Origin: an uncultured Opitutia bacterium
GTDB lineage: Bacteria; Verrucomicrobiota; Verrucomicrobiia; Opitutales; Opitutaceae
Direction: 5' to 3'
Assembly (NCBI GenBank): GCA_903896015.1
Contig: CAITWF010000050.1
Span: 1-35,913 of the forward strand
DNA: 35,913 nucleotides
Below are positions 6,515 through 14,339 of this stretch, one piece after another. The notes under the pieces were generated by a model. The model searched no databases. It worked only from the letters and a program-made list of their open reading frames with translations, and was not told the origin of the DNA. Made by a program: the position numbers and the translations under genes. The stretch's first letter is position 1; every line of letters begins with the position of its first letter.

Positions 6515-6742
6515 TCATCGCCCTTTCTTCTGGAGTTCGACAGCTTCGCTCATCGAGCGAACCACTTTGAATCCACAGCGATTCTTCCGCCACCATTCCT
6601 CCCAAAGGGGTTTTTTCTGGATGCCGATTGCCGAGGTATAGACGGGATTATTCATCCATCGCTCTACGGTTTGATTCGAGCGCATGACCAGCCAAAACAA
6701 TCCGGCAGTAAAAGAGTCAGGCGGCTCCTGGTGCTTGAGATA
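6515..6742 (-). pseudogene. C-terminal fragment of an unrecognised protein next to the att repeat
   Basis: Open frame of about 75 residues reading YLKHQEPPDSFTAGLFWLVM, then QTVERWMNNPVYTSAIGIQK and PLWEEWWRKNRCGF before a stop at 6515. It has no start codon upstream of position 6700 and ends within 14 bases of the 150-bp repeat (from 6756). This mirrors the RepB fragment that abuts the other repeat copy. The Trp-rich pattern suggests genuine coding origin, but I do not recognise the family. Read as a gene cut at the island boundary. Confidence 0.35.
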
Positions 6743-6755
6743 TCATGTGTTCCCT

Positions 6756-6936
<181 letters not shown>

Positions 6937-6949
6937 ATAAGGGAAGGAA

Positions 6950-6978
6950 GAACCTGCGGGCGCCCTTTTGAGTGTCAA
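6950..6978 (-). promoter_or_regulatory. Candidate promoter of the initiator tRNA gene
   Basis: The minus strand has TTGACA (complement of 6973-6978), a perfect -35 box, 36 bases before the mature tRNA 5' end. Seventeen bases further lies AGGTTC (6955-6950) in the -10 position, a poor match to TATAAT. The spacing to a start point a few bases ahead of the tRNA is right, so the -35 element is credible and the -10 assignment is weak. Confidence 0.4.
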
Positions 6979-7102
6979 CGGATTTCTCGAACAGCACGCT
7001 CTCACCACGCACGAAATCGACGGGAAAGACCCTGAGAGCGCGTCCCGCTTTCTGGTGGAGCATTTGACTTCGACACTGCGCCGGCGTTGCGTGCCTCACT
7101 TC

Positions 7103-8416
7103 ATGGCGGACTTTCTCGACGAAACCAGACCCGAAAAACTCGAACGCGCGTTCCTCGTCGGCGTGCAGACCGCCGATATGCGCGACGGCGAAGCCGCGGA
7201 ACTGCTCCTCGAACTCACAGAGCTCGTGGAAAACCTCCGCCTTACCGTCACCCACGCCGAACTCGTCAATCTCCGCCGCCCCACCCCTGCCCTCCTCCTG
7301 GGCAGCGGCAAAGCCGCCGAACTCGTCGCTCAGGCCAAGGCCGACGGCGCCGACGTGATTGTTTTCGACGAAGAACTCTCGCCGGCCCAGCAGCGCAACT
7401 GGGAGGAACTCTCCGGGCTCGCCGTCATCGATCGGCAGGAAGTCATCCTCGAAATTTTTTCCGATCGCGCCCACACGCGCGAAGCCACCCTTCAGGTCGC
7501 GCTCGCGCGCATGGAGTATTCGCTGCCGCGCCTGACGCGCGCGTGGACTCACCTCTCGCGGCAGCGCGGCAAAGGCTCGATGGGCGGCGAAGGCGAAACC
7601 CAGCTCGAAAACGATCGCCGCACCGTGCGCGACCGCATCACGCACCTGAAGGCCGAGCTCGCCGGCGTCGTAAAACAGCGCAGCGTCCAACGCACGAAAC
7701 GCCAGCGCGTCCCGGTGCCGACCGCCGCGATCGTTGGCTACACCAACGCCGGCAAGTCCACGCTCCTCAACGCGCTCACCGGTGCGCAGGTCCTCGCCGC
7801 CGACAAACTTTTCGCCACGCTTGATCCGACCACGCGCCAACTTGTGCTGCGCGGCAATCAAAAGCTGCTTGTCACGGATACCGTCGGCTTCATCCGCCGG
7901 CTCCCCCACGGCCTCGTCGAGGCGTTCAAGGCCACCCTTGAGGAGGTCGTCGTCGCAGATTTTCTCATCCACGTGCTCGACGTCACCAATCCGAACTTCG
8001 AGCAGCACCATGCTACTACTCTAGCGGTGCTCGGTGAGCTCGGCGCCGCCGACAAAACGATCGTGACCGTCTTCAACAAGACCGATGCCGCCGACTCGAT
8101 CATGCGGCGCAACGCCCGCCGCCTCGCGCCCGATGCGCTGTTCGTCAGCGCGCACACGAAGGCCGGCCTTGATACGCTCGAAAACCGCTGCCTCGAACTG
8201 ATCGCCGATGCGCTCGGCGAAACCGATCTCCTCGTCCCACACGATCGCTACGATGTGATCGCGCGGCTGCACAAGCTCGGACATATCCACGAGCAGGAAC
8301 ACGAGGAGGCGGGTGTGCGAATCAAGGGCCGCTTTCCCGATTCGCAGGCGGGATTCTTCGCGCCGTTCGTCGTAAAGGAGCCGCGGGCGCGCAACCGCAC
8401 CGGCATCTCAGTTTGA
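7103..8416 (+). CDS. hflX: Ribosome-associated GTPase HflX
   Basis: HflX binds the 50S subunit, splits stalled or hibernating 70S ribosomes under stress and hydrolyses GTP. The 437-residue protein (start MADFLDETRPEKLERAFLVG) has the HflX N-terminal subdomain with LLLGSGKAAELVAQAKA and VIVFDEELSPAQQRNWE, a coiled linker with GSMGGEGETQLENDRR, then a GTPase domain: G1 GYTNAGKST near residue 213, G3 DTVGF, G4 NKTD near 324 and G5 SAHTK. A short C-terminal extension follows. A longer frame opens with TTG at 6968, but that lies over the tRNA promoter region and adds sequence unlike HflX, so ATG 7103 is used. Its last nine bases overlap the end of the opposite response-regulator gene. Confidence 0.93.
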   Translation: MADFLDETRPEKLERAFLVGVQTADMRDGEAAELLLELTELVENLRLTVTHAELVNLRRPTPALLLGSGKAAELVAQAKADGADVIVFDEELSPAQQRNWEELSGLAVIDRQEVILEIFSDRAHTREATLQVALARMEYSLPRLTRAWTHLSRQRGKGSMGGEGETQLENDRRTVRDRITHLKAELAGVVKQRSVQRTKRQRVPVPTAAIVGYTNAGKSTLLNALTGAQVLAADKLFATLDPTTRQLVLRGNQKLLVTDTVGFIRRLPHGLVEAFKATLEEVVVADFLIHVLDVTNPNFEQHHATTLAVLGELGAADKTIVTVFNKTDAADSIMRRNARRLAPDALFVSAHTKAGLDTLENRCLELIADALGETDLLVPHDRYDVIARLHKLGHIHEQEHEEAGVRIKGRFPDSQAGFFAPFVVKEPRARNRTGISV

Positions 8417-9130
8417 GGCTCCAAGCGACACCGCCGCGGCCTCGGTCTCAATCTGATCGCCCGGACCGGGGATCAATCCGAGTCGCGCCGCGTGCATCGT
8501 GAGCTGCGCGATCGAGTGCAAACCGGTTTTGGCCGCAAGGTTCGCGCGATGGTTGTTCACCGTTTTCATGCTCACGCCGAGCCGCGTCGCGATTTCCTTC
8601 GATGGCGATCCGGCGGCGAGCAGGGCAAGCACCTGCCGTTCTCGATCCGATAGCGCGGCTGACTCGTCGGCCGGTGCACGCACCAGATCGTTGACCGCGC
8701 GAGCCACCGCCGGCCCGAAATAAACGCGCCCCGCGGCCACTGCCCGAAGCGCGAGCGTCAGGTCGGCGATACTGGCGCATTTCTCGACAAAGCCCTTCGC
8801 CCCGCCCGTCAGCGCTTCGCGGACCGCATGCGGGCTCGTGCTGGCCGAAAATACCAGCACGTGGGTCCGCTGCGCTTCGGCGCGCAGCCCGGCAAGAAAC
8901 TCCACCCCGCCACCGCCCGGAAACATCCAGTCAAGCACCACAACATCCGGCCGGAGCTCGGCGGTCAGCTCAACCGCCGCCGCGAGCGTGCCTGCCTGGC
9001 CCACAAGTTCAAAATCCGGCATCGTGTGCACGAGTACTGCGAGCATTTCACGGATTGCCGTCTGATCCTCGATGATCAGCACGCGATAGGGTTGGATCGA
9101 AACAGGCTCGGTCATGGTCTCCATGCCCAA
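8408..9130 (-). CDS. NarL/LuxR-family response regulator
   Basis: The 240-residue product has a CheY-like receiver at about 15-130 with acidic pocket EDQ (21-23), phospho-acceptor Asp67 in VVVLDWMFPG, Ser95 and Lys117 (FVEKC). A LuxR-type helix-turn-helix follows at about 158-215: LSDRERQVLALLAAGSPSKE, GVSMKTVNNHRANL. It should bind DNA when phosphorylated. No histidine kinase is encoded in the window, so its partner lies elsewhere. An alternative start at Met6 (9115) is equally plausible. The short C-terminal tail after the helix-turn-helix overlaps hflX by nine bases in convergent orientation. A 75-bp gap separates it from the Dabb gene upstream, so it may or may not be read from the long operon. 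Confidence 0.9.
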   Translation of the reverse strand: MGMETMTEPVSIQPYRVLIIEDQTAIREMLAVLVHTMPDFELVGQAGTLAAAVELTAELRPDVVVLDWMFPGGGGVEFLAGLRAEAQRTHVLVFSASTSPHAVREALTGGAKGFVEKCASIADLTLALRAVAAGRVYFGPAVARAVNDLVRAPADESAALSDRERQVLALLAAGSPSKEIATRLGVSMKTVNNHRANLAAKTGLHSIAQLTMHAARLGLIPGPGDQIETEAAAVSLGASN

Positions 9131-9205
9131 CGATACGGCACCTTTGCCGCAAAGTTAATAGGCAGTTTGTGCCTGCCGCACCCAAACGCCTACGTATCGT
9201 CCCGC

Positions 9206-9505
9206 CTACGCCGCGTCGTAGATCTGCACGCGCGTCCAGCAGCCATTGCATCTCTCGACAAAGGCGAGGTGGATCGGATCGATTTGGTAGGCATCGTGCG
9301 CGGCGACATCCTTGCAGACCACGGTGAGCGCGACGCCATACGAATCATCGATGATCGGCCGCTTCACGGTCGCCGCCGGCGTGCCGACGTAGATTTTATC
9401 GACGGACTTGATGCCGCTGAGCTTTTCGACCTCACGGCGAAAGTCCGAGCGCTGTGTGGCGGTGAGTTCGGGTTTTAACCAAAAGAAGACGGAGTGGATG
9501 AGCAT
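9206..9505 (-). CDS. Dabb (stress-responsive alpha/beta barrel) family protein
   Basis: The 99-residue protein opens MLIHSVFFWLKPELTATQRS and continues with VEKLSGIKSVDKIYVGTPAA, YGVALTVVCKDVAAHDAYQI and HLAFVERCNG. The strand-helix-strand layout and the HxVFFWLKP opening are typical of Dabb-fold ferredoxin-like dimers. Members range from plant stress proteins to small bacterial enzymes and mutarotase-like or dioxygenase-like proteins, so the reaction is open. It is the last gene of the fucosidase/galactosidase series, 29 bases after the SDR gene, which points to sugar or sugar-acid metabolism. ATG 9505 is chosen because the similarity starts there. Confidence 0.8.
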   Translation of the reverse strand: MLIHSVFFWLKPELTATQRSDFRREVEKLSGIKSVDKIYVGTPAATVKRPIIDDSYGVALTVVCKDVAAHDAYQIDPIHLAFVERCNGCWTRVQIYDAA

Positions 9506-9534
9506 GGAAAAAATGTGGCTCAAAGTGAGGAGAA

Positions 9535-10326
9535 TTATTTCTTTACCGGCAAGGCGCGCGTGGAATTCACCGTGATGCCTCCGTCGACGAGCAGCGTCTG
9601 GCCCGTGATGTAGGCGCTCGCCTCGCTCGCGAGAAACACCACCGCGCCCTCGAGATCGTCGGCGCGGCCGGGGCGGCGCAGCGGGATCTTGTCCGTGAGA
9701 TACGAAACCCATTCCTTGTTTTCATACATGACCGCGTTCTGCGCGGTCTTGAACCAGCCGGGAGCAAGACAGTTTACCGTGATGCCGTGCGGCCCCCAGT
9801 CGTCCGCGAGGCTCATCGTGAGCTGGCGGATGCCACCGCGGCTCGCGCCATACGGGCCGAGCCCCGCATAGCCCGCGACACTCGTGACCGATCCAATGTT
9901 GATGATCCGGCCGTGCTTCGCCGCAACCATGTGTTTCGCCACGGCCTGCGCCACGAAGAACGGCCCGCGGAGATTCGTGTCGAGAATCGTGTTCCAATCG
10001 TCCCAAGTCACGTCGAGCGCGGGCTTGCGAATGTTGCAGCCGGCATTGTTGACGAGGATGTCGATTTTGCCGAAGTGAGCGTGCGTCAGGAAAACGCCAT
10101 CTTGGATGCTCTCGTGCGACCTCACATCAAGCGCGACGCTATGACACCGCCGCCCGAGGGCCTCGATCGCATGGCGCGTTTCGTCAAGCGAAGCGAGCGT
10201 GCGGCTCGTGATCGCAACATCCGCGCCGGCCCGCGCGAGGGCGAGCGCGAACGTCTTGCCGAGTCCGCGGCTCGCGCCCGTGACGAGCGCGACCTTGCCC
10301 GTGAGATCGAACAGCGCGGCACTCAT
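9535..10326 (-). CDS. Short-chain dehydrogenase/reductase, gluconate 5-dehydrogenase-like, YxxxR variant
   Basis: The 263-residue Rossmann protein has the nucleotide-binding TGASRGLG (16-23), LDVRS, the NNAG motif (93-96), catalytic Ser146 in INIGSVTS, and Tyr159 in PYGASRGGIRQLT. The position normally filled by the catalytic lysine (YxxxK) is Arg163. C-terminal ITGQTLLVDGG is standard. Best resemblance is to gluconate/sugar dehydrogenase SDRs. The start MSAALFDLTGKVALVTG overlaps the stop of the alcohol dehydrogenase gene by four bases (ATGA), so the two are translationally coupled and probably act on the same compound, for instance successive oxidation of an imported hexose or deoxyhexose. 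Whether Arg can substitute in catalysis is uncertain, though several SDR subgroups carry this change. Confidence 0.88.
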   Translation of the reverse strand: MSAALFDLTGKVALVTGASRGLGKTFALALARAGADVAITSRTLASLDETRHAIEALGRRCHSVALDVRSHESIQDGVFLTHAHFGKIDILVNNAGCNIRKPALDVTWDDWNTILDTNLRGPFFVAQAVAKHMVAAKHGRIINIGSVTSVAGYAGLGPYGASRGGIRQLTMSLADDWGPHGITVNCLAPGWFKTAQNAVMYENKEWVSYLTDKIPLRRPGRADDLEGAVVFLASEASAYITGQTLLVDGGITVNSTRALPVKK

Positions 10327-11357
10327 GGTTGCAGGATCACCTTCATCAGGCCGCCCGCGCCTTTCGCGCTCAGCTTTTGAAACCACGCCTCGCCCTCCGC
10401 GAGCGGCGCCATCGCACTGATGAGCGGCGCCACGCGAATCACGCCGCGCGAAATCAGATCGAGACTCAGCGGATATTCGCCAGCCGAGGCGCAACTGCCG
10501 AACAGCGTGAGCTCGCGCGCGATCACGAGTTGGAGCGGAAAATCCGTCTTCGGCGCGAGGTTGCCGACAAGGACGACCGAGCCGCCCTTGCGCACCGCAC
10601 GCAGCGCGAGATCAAGCGTTGGGGTGAAGCCGACGACCTCGAAGGAAAAATCCGCGCCCTGCCCGCCCGTCAGTTTCGCGATCTCGGCGGGAACATCGCC
10701 CACATCCGAGCGCAGCGTATGGTGCGCGCCGAGTTCGCGCGCGAGCGCGAGCTTCTTGTCCTCAAGATCGATCGCGATGACGTTGCCGCAGCCCGCCCAG
10801 CGCAGGGCCTGAATCACCAGCAGCCCGATCATGCCAGAGCCGACGACGACGGCGCTCGCACCGGCAGGGATCTTCACGCGCTGCACCGCGTGCACTGCGA
10901 TCGACACGGGCTCAATCATCGCACCATGTTCGAAAGGCAATCCGGTCGGCAGCGCATAGAGTCCGCGCGCCGGCAGTGCGAGATACTCGGCGAACGCGCC
11001 ATGCTGGCGAAACTCTCCCGGCGCCACACCGACGATGCGACGTTTTTCGCACAGGTTGATCTGACCGGAGCGACAGAACGCACATGCGCCACAATAGATC
11101 ATCGAGTCGAATGTCACGCGATCACCGACGCGCCAGCGCTCCACGCGGGGGCCAACCGCCGCGATTTCACCCGAGGCCTCGTGCCCCATGATCAGCGGCG
11201 GCTGCCGGCGTCCGGTCGACCCGTCCCATCCGTGGATATCGCTCCCGCAGATGCCGCACGCGCGGATGCGGAGTAACACCTCGTCGGCGGCGGGTGTTGG
11301 CGTGGTAAATTCCTGATAATCGAGCTTTGAGTAGCGGTTAAGAACGAGGGCTTTCAT
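10323..11357 (-). CDS. Zinc-dependent medium-chain dehydrogenase (sorbitol/threonine dehydrogenase-like)
   Basis: The 344-residue MDR enzyme has the catalytic zinc ligands Cys37 (CGICGSDIH) and His59-Glu60 (MGHEASGE), and four cysteines for the structural zinc at 89, 92, 95 and 103 (YCGACAFCRSGQINLC). The NAD(P)-binding GSGMIGLL lies at about 173-180, followed by AIDLEDKK, where the acidic residue after the second strand favours NAD. Such enzymes oxidise secondary hydroxyls of polyols, sugars or threonine. Gene order between transport ATPases and an SDR suggests a sugar or polyol substrate. It lies 18 bases after the OppF-like gene and overlaps the SDR gene by ATGA. Confidence 0.9.
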   Translation of the reverse strand: MKALVLNRYSKLDYQEFTTPTPAADEVLLRIRACGICGSDIHGWDGSTGRRQPPLIMGHEASGEIAAVGPRVERWRVGDRVTFDSMIYCGACAFCRSGQINLCEKRRIVGVAPGEFRQHGAFAEYLALPARGLYALPTGLPFEHGAMIEPVSIAVHAVQRVKIPAGASAVVVGSGMIGLLVIQALRWAGCGNVIAIDLEDKKLALARELGAHHTLRSDVGDVPAEIAKLTGGQGADFSFEVVGFTPTLDLALRAVRKGGSVVLVGNLAPKTDFPLQLVIARELTLFGSCASAGEYPLSLDLISRGVIRVAPLISAMAPLAEGEAWFQKLSAKGAGGLMKVILQP

Positions 11358-11375
11358 GGGTTCACGCGGGAAAAG

Positions 11376-12248
11376 TCAGGCGGAGTCGAGCTTGGCGAGT
11401 TCATCGGCGGTAGTGAAATTCATCGGCACATCGGGATCGGGCGACGGTATGGCAGACAACAGCAGTCGCGTGTAGGCGTGCTGCGGCGCCGTGAAAATTT
11501 GCGTGACCGGCGCGCACTCCACGATCCGCCCGCAGCGCATCACGGCCACGCGATCACAAAAATTCCGCACGACATCGAGGTTGTGCGCCACGAGCAGAAT
11601 GGTGAGCCGAAACTCACGTTGCAGGGCCTTAAGCAGATCAAGCACCTGCGCCTGCACCGACACGTCGAGCGCACTCGTCGCTTCATCGCACACGAGCAGC
11701 GACGGCCGCAGGATCAGAGCCCGGGCGATTGCGATGCGCTGCCGCTGCCCGCCGCTGAACGCGTGAGGGTAACGTGCGCGCTCTGCCGGATCGAGGCCGA
11801 CCCGCCGGAGCATGTCGCACACGCTCTCGTCGAGCACCGCACCGCGCGCGCGCCCGTGGATCACGAGTGGCTCGCCGATAATGTCGCGCACAGTCATGCG
11901 CGGATTGAGCGAGGAAAACGGATCCTGAAACACCATCTGCGCATGCGGCCGGAGCCGCGGCAGTTCCCGCTCCGCGAGCCGCCCCAGATCGACCATACGG
12001 GCATCGGGCAAACGAAAAACAATTTCGCCGGCGGTTGGCTGGTGCGCGCGGAGCAGGCAGCGCACGAGGGTGGTTTTGCCGCAGCCACTCTCGCCGACGA
12101 GGCCGAAGCTTTCGCCCGCGGCCAGCTCGAAGCTCACATCGTCAACCGCGCGCACGACCTCACCCGAGGCGCGGCGGAACCCGCGCGAAGCGACGGGAAA
12201 ATGCTTCGTCAGGCCGCGGACAGAAAGGATCGGTGCGGGAGAATTCAT
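11376..12248 (-). CDS. ABC transporter ATP-binding protein, OppF/DppF type
   Basis: The 290-residue ATPase has Walker A GESGCGKTT, Q-loop MVFQDPFSSLNPR, signature FSGGQRQRIAIARAL, Walker B LLVCDEATSALD and H-loop VAHNLDVV. The C-terminal EIFTAPQHAYTRLLLSAIP-like segment (here QIFTAPQHAYTRLLLSAIP) is the hallmark of oligopeptide/dipeptide (Opp/Dpp/Yej) transporter ATPases, which also import oligosaccharides in some bacteria. It overlaps the OppD-like gene by ATGA and pairs with it as the second ATPase of the heterodimer. Association with fucosidase and galactosidase genes suggests a glycan fragment or glycopeptide as the substrate; this is inferred from context. Confidence 0.92.
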   Translation of the reverse strand: MNSPAPILSVRGLTKHFPVASRGFRRASGEVVRAVDDVSFELAAGESFGLVGESGCGKTTLVRCLLRAHQPTAGEIVFRLPDARMVDLGRLAERELPRLRPHAQMVFQDPFSSLNPRMTVRDIIGEPLVIHGRARGAVLDESVCDMLRRVGLDPAERARYPHAFSGGQRQRIAIARALILRPSLLVCDEATSALDVSVQAQVLDLLKALQREFRLTILLVAHNLDVVRNFCDRVAVMRCGRIVECAPVTQIFTAPQHAYTRLLLSAIPSPDPDVPMNFTTADELAKLDSA

Positions 12249-13075
12249 GCTACACGCGCGCGGCGGCTCGGCAGCGCATCCAGCAGCGCGCGGGTATGGG
12301 CATGCTGCGGAGCTTTCAACACCTGGCGCACCGAACCGCGCTCGACAATTTCCCCACGCTGCATCACCGCGACATCGTCCGCCATCTGCGCCACCACGCC
12401 AAAATCGTGCGTAATGAGCAGCACCGCGCAGCCGAACTCGCGCTGAAGATTTTTGATCAAGCCGAGGATTTGGGCCTGAGTGGTGACGTCGAGCGCCGTC
12501 GTCGGTTCATCGGCAATCAGCAACTCGGGCTGGCAGACGAGTGCCATCGCGATGATGACGCGCTGGCGGAGTCCGCCGGAAAGTTCATGCGGAAACTGAT
12601 CGTAACGCGCCCCGGCGTCGGCGATCCCGACCTTCGCGAGCATTTCGATCGAGAGGCGCCGCGCGGCCTCCGGACTGACGTCCCGGTGAGTGAGAATCGC
12701 TTCGGCGACCTGACTGCCGACGGTATGAACCGGCGAAAACGCGGTCATCGGTTCCTGAAAAATCATGCTTACGAGTCCACCGCGCACATGGTAGAGCAGG
12801 CCGGATTTCTCGTCGAGCTGCGCGATGTCGATGTCCCCCTCTCGGCGGGAGCGGAGCAGAATCCTCCCGCCAACAATTCTGCCGGAGGGTGGCACGATGC
12901 GCAGCAGCGCCTTGGCCGTGACGCTTTTGCCCGAGCCGGATTCGCCGACGAGCGCGAGCGTGCGACCCCGCTGAATTGAAAACGAAATATTCTGCACCGC
13001 ACCCACCACGCGGCCGGCGTTGAAAAACGACACGCGTAGGTTGGTCACCTCAAGGAGCGGCAGCGCGGAGTTCAT
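12245..13075 (-). CDS. ABC transporter ATP-binding protein, OppD/DppD type
   Basis: The 276-residue product, start [17 protein letters not shown], has Walker [11 protein letters not shown]-loop [16 protein letters not shown], signature [15 protein letters not shown], Walker [13 protein letters not shown] and H-loop [10 protein letters not shown]. These are diagnostic of the OppD subgroup. An in-frame extension reaches 13516, but it lies inside the permease gene in another frame and is arginine-rich shadow sequence, so ATG 13075 is used; that ATG overlaps the permease stop as ATGA. The tail after [17 protein letters not shown] is short, so the C-terminal Fe-S cysteine cluster seen in many OppD proteins is absent. 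Confidence 0.92.
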   Translation of the reverse strand: MNSALPLLEVTNLRVSFFNAGRVVGAVQNISFSIQRGRTLALVGESGSGKSVTAKALLRIVPPSGRIVGGRILLRSRREGDIDIAQLDEKSGLLYHVRGGLVSMIFQEPMTAFSPVHTVGSQVAEAILTHRDVSPEAARRLSIEMLAKVGIADAGARYDQFPHELSGGLRQRVIIAMALVCQPELLIADEPTTALDVTTQAQILGLIKNLQREFGCAVLLITHDFGVVAQMADDVAVMQRGEIVERGSVRQVLKAPQHAHTRALLDALPSRRARVA

Positions 13076-14277
13076 GCGTTCGAGTAGGGATCGGCCGCGT
13101 CGCGCAGGCCGTCGCCGAGAAAGTTGAAACAGAGCACCGTGAGCACGATCAACACGACGGGCATCAGCAGCCAAGGATAGTTGGCGACGTTTTGGATGCT
13201 CAGGCAGTCTTGCAGCATCACTCCCCAGCTTACGATCGGGGAACGCAGTCCGAGGCCGAGAAACGAAAGCGAGGTCTCGCCCAGAATCATCGCGGGCACG
13301 CTCAAGGTGAGCACGACGATGATGTGGCTTGCGAAGCCGGGCACGAGGTGGCGAAACAAAATCCGCGCGTGACTCGCGCCGAGCAGCCGCGCGGCGACCG
13401 CATAGTCTTCCTCGCGCAGCGCGAGAATCTTTCCCCGCACGACGCGCGCGAGTCCGGTCCAGCCGAGCAGCGAGAGCACGAGCGTAATCGCAAAATACGT
13501 CGAGAGTGGCGACCACTCCGCTGGCAGCACCGCACCGAAGGCGAGCCAGAGCGGAATCTGCGGAAACGCGTTCACGATTTCGATCACCCGCTGGATCACC
13601 AGGTCCGTCGCGCCGCCGACGTAGCCGGAAACCCCGCCGATGGTGAGGCCAAGGAAAAACGTGACGGCGATCGACACGAGGCCCACCGAGAGACTAATCC
13701 GCGAACCGTAGACTAGGCGGCTGAAGATGTCTTCGCCATATTTGTCCGCCCCTAGAAAGTAAAACGTCGCGCCTGCACTAATCTCGCGCGGGCCAAAAAA
13801 ATGCCGGTCCCACGTGAACAAATTCCAGAGCCGGTAAGGCTCGCCTCGCACGAAGAAACCGAGCGCGATCGGTTGCGCGGTGTCTTCCAGATATGTCCGC
13901 TTGAACGACAGCGGATCGACCGCACTCCTCATCGCGAATGCGTGCAGCCCGTGCGCGAGCGAAAGGCGCGGGAGCTGCGGCGGGCAATACGCGTGCGAGA
14001 GATCGCGCCACGATCGGGTATAGGGCGCGAAAAATTCAGCGCCGGCCGCCAACAGATAGAGCGCCGCGAGCAAAAACAGCGACGCCGACGCGAGTCGGTG
14101 GCGCGCGAGACGCTCGCCGATCAAGGCCCACTGCGAACGCGCGACGGGCTCCCTGGAGAGCTCGGCAGGCGCAAGGACCGGAGTGTTGGCAGGGGCGGCC
14201 ACATGCAGATGAAAAATACGCAGCGCGCATGCCGCAAGTGGCAAGTGTGTCGCGACGCGACATGCGCCATGCACCAT
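13072..14277 (-). CDS. ABC transporter permease, OppC/DppC/YejE type
   Basis: The roughly 401-residue membrane protein has an N-terminal helix (LASASLFLLAALYLLAAGAE), a long periplasmic insertion, then the permease core: GADKYGEDIFSRLVYGSRIS, five further hydrophobic segments, the EAA cytoplasmic loop EEDYAVAARLLGASHARILF, and LGETSLSFLGLG. The large insertion (about 90-190) with RTYLEDTAQPIALGFFVRGE is longer than in E. coli OppC and closer in style to YejE-like permeases. The start is uncertain: ATG 14277 is the first good one after the GH27 stop (14340), but the first 50 residues are not obviously conserved. The partner permease (OppB) and a binding protein, normally directly upstream, are not here; GH27 is in that place. 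Confidence 0.85.
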   Translation of the reverse strand: MVHGACRVATHLPLAACALRIFHLHVAAPANTPVLAPAELSREPVARSQWALIGERLARHRLASASLFLLAALYLLAAGAEFFAPYTRSWRDLSHAYCPPQLPRLSLAHGLHAFAMRSAVDPLSFKRTYLEDTAQPIALGFFVRGEPYRLWNLFTWDRHFFGPREISAGATFYFLGADKYGEDIFSRLVYGSRISLSVGLVSIAVTFFLGLTIGGVSGYVGGATDLVIQRVIEIVNAFPQIPLWLAFGAVLPAEWSPLSTYFAITLVLSLLGWTGLARVVRGKILALREEDYAVAARLLGASHARILFRHLVPGFASHIIVVLTLSVPAMILGETSLSFLGLGLRSPIVSWGVMLQDCLSIQNVANYPWLLMPVVLIVLTVLCFNFLGDGLRDAADPYSNA

Positions 14278-14339
14278 GCACCGCGCCGCCCGCCCGGACG
14301 AACCGCTATCGTGTCCGTGGCTCCCGGCCGGAGTCTCGC

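Noticed and set aside
6968-7102. Extending HflX to a TTG start at 6968
   Set aside because: The extra 45 residues do not resemble HflX and overlap the likely promoter of the divergent initiator tRNA gene; ATG 7103 begins the conserved part.
13076-13516. An N-terminal extension of the OppD-type ATPase of about 147 residues
   Set aside because: It overlaps the permease gene in another frame, is arginine-rich and unlike any ATPase; the ATGA overlap at 13072-13075 gives a natural start.
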